5,530 nucleotides of DNA from an uncultured cyanobacterium (GTDB taxonomy: Bacteria; Cyanobacteriota; Cyanobacteriia; Pseudanabaenales; Pseudanabaenaceae). The notes under the pieces were generated by a model. It was given only the letters and a program-made list of their open reading frames with translations, searched no databases and had not been told where the DNA came from. Shown here piece after piece: positions 1 to 5,530 of the stretch (the first letter of the stretch is position 1; the number at the start of each line of letters is the position of its first letter). Position numbers and translations under genes: made by a program. The stretch covers positions 1 through 5,530 of the forward strand of contig CAIJEA010000635.1 in NCBI GenBank assembly GCA_903819605.1. Reading direction: 5' to 3'.

Positions 1-1828
1 AACCATACAGCAACGAATCCCCACAAACTAAATGGATTTTGAAATTAGGCGCATCCACCAGCCGCGTGATGTCACTTACCTTCATCGCCGCCAACAGCAA
101 ACGGAAACGGGCGATCGCGATCGCATAGGGATTGATATCCACACCATAAATGCAATGCTGAATCACATCACGAGTCGCCTCACGCAAGGGTTCAGGACTA
201 GGCGCAGCTTCACCCGTCCGCACTTTAGCCAATTCCTTCCCAATCCGCCGTGCTGCTGCCAACAGAAAATGTCCAGACCCACAGGCAGGATCGCAAACTT
301 TAATACTCAGAAGTGCTTTTTGTAAATCATCGGTATCCTTCATCCTTTCTGCAATCACAGGCTCCAAGGCACTCTTCACCAACTGCGCCACTAGCTCCGA
401 TGGCGTGTAATAAGCTCCTGTCGTTTTGCGATCGCTACCCGCCACTAACAAAAACTCATACTTACCCTGAAATAGACTCACCTGTGGATGAAAATCTAGC
501 AGACTCTCGTAAACACTACCCAACTCTTCTACATCAAGCGCTGCATAATTAACACGGCGAAGTTGTGCCTTATCGGTCGGTGCATAGAGCGAAAGATTGC
601 GAAAGGCGACCATGAGATCGTAATTATCTAAGGCACTGACATTTAGCTCTGGCAAAGTCGTTGAGCCGAACAGATCGCCATTTAGCGGCGATAGCCCCAA
701 TAACTCACCGCGCCAATTTTCATCAAAAAGGCAAAACGTCACCCGCAAACCTTGCCATAGGTCTTGAAATCCTTCGCGACGTGGGGTAATAGCTCTTTCT
801 GCTAGGGCGCGTAAACGCTCAATGCTGTAATACTCCTCATAAATCCTTACCTTCTCAGGATCTTCCCCTGTTAGTAACAAATTACGCGATTCCGCCACCA
901 TCAAAAATAAAAGGCGATAGATCAGCAACAGGATTTGTCGATAAAAATCGCGATCGCTAATTTCCCTAGCCGCAAACTTATCCATCAATGCTTGATTTTT
1001 TGGATGTTGTAAGAAACCATTACCCAATTGAGCGATCGCTCTTTCAACACCATCCCGTAGGCGATCGCGTACCCTGCCGCCCTGCTGCAAAGTTTCTTGA
1101 TGATAAAACTCCAACAGGCACTCATGGGCATCGTCTATTCCCTGCGGTAAACGCGATCGGTGAAACAATCGATAAAACAACCCAAATTCAGCAAAGTTTT
1201 CCCCTTCGAGAATTTGCTCTAAATCAAACTCAATATAAGTAAGCCTCGTCATCAAAGAAGAGTCACGCAACAACCGCCACTGCAAACCATTGGTAGTAAT
1301 CCCCCATAGATGCTCAGTTCGATTGAGATATTCCTGCATCAACCCATGTGCTGACAGCCTCGGATTTCCACTCGGCGACTTCTGGTCAAGTCTTATTCTG
1401 CATCCAGTAATGTGAATCGGAGGTGTTTCCTTAGTAATTGCTTTAACAGCTATCCCATCCACATCTCCCGCCCGATGGGAAATAGCAAAAGTCTGTCCGT
1501 CAATAACTTCCGCCTCACCCCTAAAACTGGGCAAATAGCCCAAGTTATAAAGCAAAGGCACAACCCAAGCCTTGCGCGTTTCCGTAGTCCCTGACTCCGA
1601 GAAACTCGATTCTTCACGGGATTTTTTAAATCCAGCCCAAAACTTTTTTGCCTCACCCCACACCGTCGCAATCTCATCCGCCAACTTATCCGCCTTCGCA
1701 AAGCCAAAGTCTTCGGGCACTTGTCCCTTGATATTGCCTCCAACCAAATCGGCAAGAATGTCCCCCGCAATTAAGTTGCCTTCGATATGTAAACCAGTGC
1801 TGTTTTTGACGATTTGGGTAGTGGTCAT
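1..1828 (-). CDS. drmMI: DISARM class 1 adenine-N6 DNA methyltransferase DrmMI, N-terminal 609 codons (runs off the left edge)
   Basis: This is an S-adenosylmethionine-dependent DNA adenine-N6 methyltransferase of the Eco57I type. In class 1 DISARM it modifies host DNA so the defence machinery can tell self from phage. The frame is open from ATG 1828 to the window edge with no stop; an in-frame TAA lies 18 bases upstream of this ATG, making it the first possible ATG. No Shine-Dalgarno is evident. Residues 1-420 form an N-terminal extension with HLWGITTNGLQWRLLRD (173-189) and LTYIEFDLEQI, a pattern seen in type IIG-like and DISARM/BREX methylases. Cofactor motifs follow: TTGAYYTP (469-476, motif X), VCDPACGSGHFLL (511-523, motif I) and YGVDINPYAIAIARFRL (561-577, motif II region), then VCGDSLL (601-607). 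The catalytic NPPY motif should lie just beyond position 1, so I cannot see it. The gene lies 87 bases after drmD on the same strand, consistent with an operon. Identification as DrmMI rather than another Eco57I-type methylase rests mainly on that neighbour. Confidence 0.82.
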   Translation of the reverse strand, partial: MTTTQIVKNSTGLHIEGNLIAGDILADLVGGNIKGQVPEDFGFAKADKLADEIATVWGEAKKFWAGFKKSREESSFSESGTTETRKAWVVPLLYNLGYLPSFRGEAEVIDGQTFAISHRAGDVDGIAVKAITKETPPIHITGCRIRLDQKSPSGNPRLSAHGLMQEYLNRTEHLWGITTNGLQWRLLRDSSLMTRLTYIEFDLEQILEGENFAEFGLFYRLFHRSRLPQGIDDAHECLLEFYHQETLQQGGRVRDRLRDGVERAIAQLGNGFLQHPKNQALMDKFAAREISDRDFYRQILLLIYRLLFLMVAESRNLLLTGEDPEKVRIYEEYYSIERLRALAERAITPRREGFQDLWQGLRVTFCLFDENWRGELLGLSPLNGDLFGSTTLPELNVSALDNYDLMVAFRNLSLYAPTDKAQLRRVNYAALDVEELGSVYESLLDFHPQVSLFQGKYEFLLVAGSDRKTTGAYYTPSELVAQLVKSALEPVIAERMKDTDDLQKALLSIKVCDPACGSGHFLLAAARRIGKELAKVRTGEAAPSPEPLREATRDVIQHCIYGVDINPYAIAIARFRLLLAAMKVSDITRLVDAPNFKIHLVCGDSLLYG

Positions 1829-1915
1829 GATGCAAAACTTAACTTAAAACTTAATGATTAACCGTTACGAAGCTTTAGCCCCTGAATCTGGGAATATAAC
1901 AGGCTAAAGCATCGA
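1829..1915 (-). other. 87-base drmD-drmMI intergenic spacer
   Basis: Besides the stem-loop, the spacer is AT-rich and, read on the minus strand, carries an AAGTTTT / AAGTTAAGTTTT tandem just before the drmMI start. I see no Shine-Dalgarno and no confident -35/-10 pair. Cotranscription from upstream of drmD is the simplest reading, but an internal weak promoter in the AT-rich part cannot be excluded. Confidence 0.5.
1872..1910 (-). promoter_or_regulatory. Stem-loop between drmD and drmMI
   Basis: GCTTTAGCC (1872-1880) and GGCTAAAGC (1902-1910) form a perfect 9-bp stem with a 21-base loop. On the minus-strand transcript it begins 5 bases after the drmD stop codon. The stem can extend to 12 pairs with one T-T mismatch. 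It is not followed by a run of T on the minus strand, so it is not a classical intrinsic terminator. It could protect the upstream mRNA end or tune drmMI relative to drmD. That role is inferred. Confidence 0.45.
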
Positions 1916-4786
1916 TCACTTTGGTTTCAAAACATATACACCGAGCAAATCCATTGGTAGCTGAGCCTTCACTTTGACCTGTCCCTCCTTCGTAATTGCT
2001 CTAACTCTACGGTGAGATTGCGCTAAATCCTGCGATCGCGACTTCGCAATTAATTCCAATTCCTCCTGCAAATCTTCCATACTTTCTAACAAGTCGCGCA
2101 GATCCGATCGCACTAATCCCAAACTTGGCGGATCGGCAACGGGTTCAGCAGTTTCGATTAACCGTAAAGCCTCACTTTGCTCTAGCCAAATCGGATTTGA
2201 AGTTGAGCCTGTAAAACCAACCACTAAACATTCTTCAGCTAATAGGCTCTTATCCTCTTTAAATCCTTGTTTTGGGCTATCAATCAAATGCCGCAAGCGC
2301 AATAGTAATAAAGTCGTGCGCTTAGTCACGGCATCTGTCACCGTAAAACCACACCGCGCTGCCACAGGATCGATTGTATTACTCAAGACATCCTCTAATA
2401 GATACCTCGCCAAGCTTTCGACTAGGGGATGATTGCGCCCAATAAACTCCACCCCATCAGGCGTAGGACTGACAAAGGAAAGATTTAGCTTTTGGCGATC
2501 GCCTAAGAATGCGGACAGACTTGGAGCAATCTGGGACGGAATATTGGGCAGCACATAGCAAGGATGTTTTTGGATCGTTTTGGGAATAAGTGAGGCATTC
2601 AAACGCCCACAAACCGATCGCACAAAGAGCTCAATTTCTGTAGCACTACCCAACACGCGATCGGACTCAATTAATTCCTGTTGCACATCTTCCGAAGTAA
2701 TCGCCCTCTGAGCAAACCTTGTACGGCTAATTTTTTCCTCAGCTTGTTCCCAAATTCGATTCATTTCTGCATCTAGTAGCGCCAACTGTGAGCCAGCGTC
2801 AAAGATAGAAAGCTGGACTCCTGCCGATTCATATTCAAATAAAGAGTTAAAAATACGCTCGGTAATATTGGCATTGTCCATCGGTACAGGGACAGTAATG
2901 CCCAAGGATCGATGGATTTTTACAGCCTTGCGAATCAATACTTTCAAAACCACATCATCTATGGGGTTATCCTGTCCGCAGAGCAAGGCACATTTCACTT
3001 CAGCAGCTTTCTGTCCATAGCGATCGACCCTACCCTCACGCTGTTCTAGTCGGTTCGGATTCCAAGGTAAGTCATAGTGCAGCACTGCCGAGAAATGCTC
3101 TTGCAAATTTACGCCTTCACTCAAACAATCCGTTGCCACTAGCACCCGTTGAGGATAACTGGCAAGTTCATTTAAAAATATTTCCCGTTCATCTTCCGAC
3201 TGTTCGCCCGTAATCGCCAACACCCGCAAGCGATCGCCTTTTTTATCAAGCTTTTGCTTTAACACATCGCCCAGATACTTCGCGACATACTGCGCCGTGG
3301 CAATATAGCGACACCAGATAATCGGATGATATCCTTCTTCCAAGAGCTTGATGATAGTAGCGATCGCCTGTTGCAGTTTGGCATCCTTAGCTCCATAAAG
3401 TTTTTCCGCAGCCACTACAAATGCTTTTAGCTTACGGCGATCGCTATCTCGATATTGTTGCTGTCCCTGCTCGATCGGCAATGTGGGCTGAGCATCCGCA
3501 GACTGTTCCTGTTCTGTCGGATCGTAAACATAGGATGCCATCAAGTCTTCATCGATCGCTTCTTCCTCTAAGCGCTCCGAAACCTCACGTTTTTCCACCT
3601 GTTTACTCAAGGTCGCCACCGCCGCCGCGGGTGAAGACATCACACATCGAATCAACGCTAACGCCGCCCAATAACGTCCCCGCTTTTGGGCATAGGACAT
3701 ATCATCGGTGACACCCTTAACCAAGCCTCGCGCAAAATCATAAACCTCATTAAATAATTCCCGATATTCTCGCGTCAGCTTGTAACTAAGCTCAGTAGAT
3801 AATCTTTCAGGGAATGGGGTTTCACTCCCTAGCCATTGCTTCACATCAGCACGACGACGTTGAATAAAATGATTGGCTAATTTGATTCTCTCTTTCTCTG
3901 AGAGATGTTCTAAATTCATCGCCGCAAATTCTGGTTTAACCAAGCCCAAAATTGACAAAAAAGATTCTTCAATACCGCTATGGGGCGTTGCTGATAGCAG
4001 CATTAAATGTTGATCCTGCTTTGCTGCAATCTCATTAACTAACTGATGGCGCTGCTGTTGAGAAGCGCTTTGACCACTTGGACGCGAACAGGTATGCGCT
4101 TCATCAACAATGACCAGATCGGGACAATGGGCTAAAAAACTCGCTCGTCGTTTATCAGACTTGGCATAATCTAAACTAACGATGATGTGGGGATAGTAGC
4201 CAAATACATGATGATCTCCCGCAGGTAGCGATCGCTCTAATTTTCCCACTGTCCCCGAACGAATCACCACTGCCTCAATATGAAACTTCTCCCGTAATTC
4301 CCTTTGCCATTGATCGCATAGGTGCGGCGGACATAAAACAGCAATTCGTTTAATTTCATGGCGATCAAGCATTTCCCTTGCAATCAATCCCGCTTCAATC
4401 GTCTTGCCAATCCCCACATCATCAGCGATTAGTAGGCGTACTGTTTCTAATCGCAAAGCCATCAGCAAAGGAACCATCTGATAAGGACGTGGATAAACCG
4501 ACAATCTCCCTAAACTCCGAAAAGGACCTGCCCCGTTCCGCAAACTCAACCGCGCTGCATCCATCAATAACAAAGCCGCTTGACGGTCTTTAATTGCTTC
4601 AGGTTGTGGTGCAGGAAATTCGGCTGACTCGATTACTTCTAATCCCAGTTTCTTAAAAACACCGCAAACCTCATCCTCATTCCCACTTAAAGGTCGTAGC
4701 CTAATCACGTCAGAATTATCTGAAGGTAAAACTACCCACTGGCGATCGCGACAAGTAACTACAGAACCGATGTTATAATTAGGCAT
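1916..4786 (-). CDS. drmD: DISARM class 1 SNF2-family helicase DrmD (complete, 956 aa)
   Basis: This is an SNF2/superfamily 2 ATP-dependent DNA translocase, the helicase specific to class 1 DISARM phage defence. Numbering from ATG 4786, residues 1-60 form a small N-terminal domain (IGSVVTCRDRQWVVLPSD). The first RecA-like lobe has Walker A ADDVGIGKT (121-129, Lys128), motif Ia CPPHLCDQW (152-160), Walker B DEAH (228-231) and SAT (265-267). A charged, Gln/Glu-rich linker spans about 400-450. The second lobe holds LVATDCLSEGVNLQ (549-562) and arginine-finger motif VI QREGRVDRYGQ (582-592). The C-terminal 330 residues have no motif I can name and are probably DrmD-specific. All ATPase motifs look intact, so the enzyme should be active. 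The frame is open upstream to a TTG at 4852, but the added 22 residues read like translated intergenic repeat, and typical members begin near MPNYNIGSVV, so I prefer ATG 4786. No Shine-Dalgarno precedes either start. The gene stops with TGA at 1918-1916 and is followed by the methyltransferase. A generic SNF2 helicase of another system is the main alternative. Confidence 0.86.
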   Translation of the reverse strand: MPNYNIGSVVTCRDRQWVVLPSDNSDVIRLRPLSGNEDEVCGVFKKLGLEVIESAEFPAPQPEAIKDRQAALLLMDAARLSLRNGAGPFRSLGRLSVYPRPYQMVPLLMALRLETVRLLIADDVGIGKTIEAGLIAREMLDRHEIKRIAVLCPPHLCDQWQRELREKFHIEAVVIRSGTVGKLERSLPAGDHHVFGYYPHIIVSLDYAKSDKRRASFLAHCPDLVIVDEAHTCSRPSGQSASQQQRHQLVNEIAAKQDQHLMLLSATPHSGIEESFLSILGLVKPEFAAMNLEHLSEKERIKLANHFIQRRRADVKQWLGSETPFPERLSTELSYKLTREYRELFNEVYDFARGLVKGVTDDMSYAQKRGRYWAALALIRCVMSSPAAAVATLSKQVEKREVSERLEEEAIDEDLMASYVYDPTEQEQSADAQPTLPIEQGQQQYRDSDRRKLKAFVVAAEKLYGAKDAKLQQAIATIIKLLEEGYHPIIWCRYIATAQYVAKYLGDVLKQKLDKKGDRLRVLAITGEQSEDEREIFLNELASYPQRVLVATDCLSEGVNLQEHFSAVLHYDLPWNPNRLEQREGRVDRYGQKAAEVKCALLCGQDNPIDDVVLKVLIRKAVKIHRSLGITVPVPMDNANITERIFNSLFEYESAGVQLSIFDAGSQLALLDAEMNRIWEQAEEKISRTRFAQRAITSEDVQQELIESDRVLGSATEIELFVRSVCGRLNASLIPKTIQKHPCYVLPNIPSQIAPSLSAFLGDRQKLNLSFVSPTPDGVEFIGRNHPLVESLARYLLEDVLSNTIDPVAARCGFTVTDAVTKRTTLLLLRLRHLIDSPKQGFKEDKSLLAEECLVVGFTGSTSNPIWLEQSEALRLIETAEPVADPPSLGLVRSDLRDLLESMEDLQEELELIAKSRSQDLAQSHRRVRAITKEGQVKVKAQLPMDLLGVYVLKPK

Positions 4787-4800
4787 AAGGAAGCGTTTAG

Positions 4801-4810
4801 TTGTTAACAA
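4801..4810. promoter_or_regulatory. 10-bp palindrome TTGTTAACAA just upstream of the drmD start
   Basis: TTGTTAACAA is a perfect palindrome centred about 20 bases before ATG 4786, where a protein dimer could block transcription or a small structure could affect ribosome loading. It may equally be chance in AT-rich DNA. No second copy was seen in the window. Confidence 0.2.
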
Positions 4811-4857
4811 TTTACTTTCGCCAAGTCTTTCGCATAGCGCGTCACCAAGCAAGGCAT
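4804..4857 (-). other. 17-codon mini-ORF ending 17 bases before the drmD start
   Basis: ATG 4857 opens a short frame reading MPCLVTRYAKDLAKVNC that ends with TAA at 4806-4804, just ahead of drmD ATG 4786. The frame is open further upstream to about 4947, without another ATG. It could be a leader peptide coupled to drmD translation. It is more likely a by-product of intergenic repeat sequence, because an overlapping frame (the TTG 4852 extension of drmD) also reads as repeat-like and no ribosome binding site is visible. Confidence 0.15.
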
Positions 4858-4872
4858 TAACGCAAAATCTTG

Positions 4873-4893
4873 GATGGCATCGTTGATGCCATC
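4873..4893. repeat. Perfect 9-bp inverted repeat with a 3-base loop upstream of drmD
   Basis: GATGGCATC (4873-4881) and GATGCCATC (4885-4893) are exact reverse complements around the triplet GTT. The arms are about 90-110 bases upstream of the drmD ATG. As DNA it has operator-like symmetry; as RNA it would fold into a tight hairpin on either strand. No T-run follows on the minus strand, which argues against a terminator. It may belong to a dispersed cyanobacterial intergenic repeat. Confidence 0.5.
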
Positions 4894-4915
4894 AACTGGG
4901 TGCGGTTTTTGGGAT

Positions 4916-4951
4916 CTAGGTGAATTTGTCTGAAAGCGCCTATTTACCTAG
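4916..4951. repeat. Second inverted repeat upstream of drmD (CTAGGTGAA / TTTACCTAG)
   Basis: CTAGGTGAA (4916-4924) and TTTACCTAG (4943-4951) can pair over 9 positions around an 18-base loop. One pair is G-T on the plus-strand RNA and becomes an A-C mismatch on the minus strand. It lies 22 bases from the 4873-4893 hairpin, so the stretch upstream of drmD holds two stem-forming elements in tandem. This looks like part of an intergenic repeat or a structured leader. No function is shown. Confidence 0.3.
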
Positions 4952-5310
4952 GATACCATCGACACCTACTAGAATTGCTCAAGCCTTTTATTTTGACAGT
5001 CGGTAGGAGCAATAATGCCTCAAGCCCAACATATTTGACCTTAGAACAGTCCTTGCACTCCATTTCCAATTACGATCGGATCGGTAAGCTGCATTATGCA
5101 TTGATACCCCTAGCTGATGCTTAATCTTCGTCATTTCTGCCGCAGTTAACGTTTTCCTCATCCATGCATTTTGAGGCTTCAGAGAGAGAACCCCAGAATT
5201 GTCTTGCATTGCAATCGGAAATGTTTGGGAAAGAGGCACGGGAATTATCAAAAATACTTCCTCCCAATTCACTGAGTGCTCAATTGGATTCTACCTCTAA
5301 AGTTTTTGCA

Positions 5311-5530
5311 TCAATTTTGTACAAAACCTGCAACCAGTTGTGTATCTGGCTCGATAAACCATTTATTTATCGAGATCGGTTCTCCGTTAACATTACATTT
5401 ACCTGACGGTACTGTTTTTATCCAGATCGGACATTGATAGTCTTTTCTGGTTTTATCCATCCGTTCTTCTTGTGTTAATTTACGAAACAGCAAAATATCG
5501 GCAACAACTTCTGTATTGGCAAATCGTTTG
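5311..5530 (-). pseudogene. Remnant of a large helicase/N6-methylase protein (plasmid or phage type), truncated at the window edge
   Basis: The minus frame is open from the right edge to TGA 5313-5311 and gives 72 residues. It contains FANTEVVADILLFRKL followed about 40 residues later by GEPISINKWFIEPDTQLVAG. I recognise this spacing from the end of the methylase domain in very large SNF2/N6-methylase proteins of plasmids and phages (P1 DarB-like), where a TEVxxDILFLRKR strand is followed by W..., then G.P..IN.YF...P..VLG. Those proteins normally continue for hundreds of residues after this point, but here a stop follows at once. A +1 shifted frame continues with IDAKTLEVESN, a TGA at 5282-5280, then ALSELGGSIFD, which fits the next segment of the family. 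I infer a frameshift plus a nonsense change. The family call comes from pattern memory, and a true gene end cannot be excluded. Confidence 0.45.

Larger units (their letters stand above)
4858..5310. other. About 450 bases with no convincing gene, between the broken upstream gene and drmD
   Basis: The right part (4988-5272, minus) has a 94-codon open frame starting at GTG 5272 and containing TAAEMTKIKHQLGV. I do not recognise it; it has no ribosome binding site, and it overlaps a competing minus frame (5279-5121) that may continue the broken methylase upstream. The left part holds the two inverted repeats listed separately. I could not point to a confident -35/-10 pair for drmD, although its promoter should lie here. 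No GCGATCGC octamer occurs in this stretch. Most likely it is decayed coding DNA plus the drmD regulatory region. Confidence 0.4.

Noticed and set aside
1..1828. Reading the methyltransferase as BREX PglX or type I HsdM
   Set aside because: PglX is also a large Eco57I-type methylase, but the adjacent SNF2 helicase has DrmD character and no BREX gene is visible. HsdM is shorter and lacks the 420-residue N-terminal extension.
1..1850. Several plus-strand open frames of 60-97 codons (32-325, 313-552, 988-1242, 1412-1594, 1572-1847) and a minus-strand one at 1450-1770
   Set aside because: They are out-of-frame shadows of the continuous methyltransferase frame on the minus strand. Their translations are proline/histidine/serine-rich and match no family.
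3421..4593. Plus-strand open frames at 3421-3711 and 4378-4593
   Set aside because: They lie antisense inside drmD, whose helicase motifs run uninterrupted through both intervals.
4871..4922. Plus-strand peptide frame ILDGIVDAINWVRFLGSR as a possible transposase fragment
   Set aside because: Only about 20 codons lie between stops, there is no catalytic motif, and the sequence is largely the 9-bp inverted repeat itself. I could not match it to an insertion-sequence family.
4978..5026. Direct repeat CTCAAGCC at 4978-4985 and 5019-5026 as a possible target-site duplication
   Set aside because: Only about 33 bases separate the copies, with no transposon ends or coding sequence between them; an 8-base repeat in this region is easily chance.
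5164..5406. 80-codon plus-strand frame opposite the broken methylase
   Set aside because: No recognisable motif or ribosome binding site; it overlaps the minus-strand frame that does show family similarity.
1..5530. CRISPR array, tRNA, rRNA or intrinsic terminator
   Set aside because: No regularly spaced repeats, cloverleaf-like segments or rRNA-like conserved stretches were seen, and no stem is followed by a T-run on the coding strand.

Overview
The window looks cyanobacterial. The strongest sign is the palindrome GCGATCGC (HIP1, the octamer over-represented in many cyanobacterial genomes), which I count 13 times between positions 111 and 4749. GC content is moderate and start sites lack clear Shine-Dalgarno sequences, which also fits. 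I cannot fix the genus; a Pseudanabaena- or Nostoc-like filamentous cyanobacterium is only a guess.

Everything recognisable lies on the minus strand, so the window reads biologically from right to left. (1) 5530 to about 5311: the tail of a reading frame open at the window edge that resembles the N6-methylase part of very large plasmid/phage helicase-methylase proteins. It ends in a stop, and plausible homology seems to continue in a shifted frame, so it is probably a decayed or broken gene. (2) About 5310 to 4787: roughly 500 bases without a convincing gene, holding two hairpins, a 17-codon mini-ORF and a short palindrome just ahead of the next gene. (3) 4786 to 1916: a complete 956-residue SNF2-type helicase that I identify as DrmD of class 1 DISARM. 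(4) 1915 to 1829: an 87-base gap with a 9-bp stem right after the helicase stop. (5) 1828 to 1: the first 609 codons of an Eco57I-type adenine-N6 DNA methyltransferase, identified as DrmMI, running off the left edge.

DrmD followed by DrmMI is the signature pair of class 1 DISARM, a phage-defence system. In it the methyltransferase marks host DNA as self, and the SNF2 helicase works with the core proteins DrmA, DrmB and DrmC against incoming unmodified DNA. The core genes are not in this window; if the system is complete they should follow drmMI beyond position 1. The window is therefore best read as the promoter-proximal half of a DISARM island next to the remnant of a mobile-element gene.
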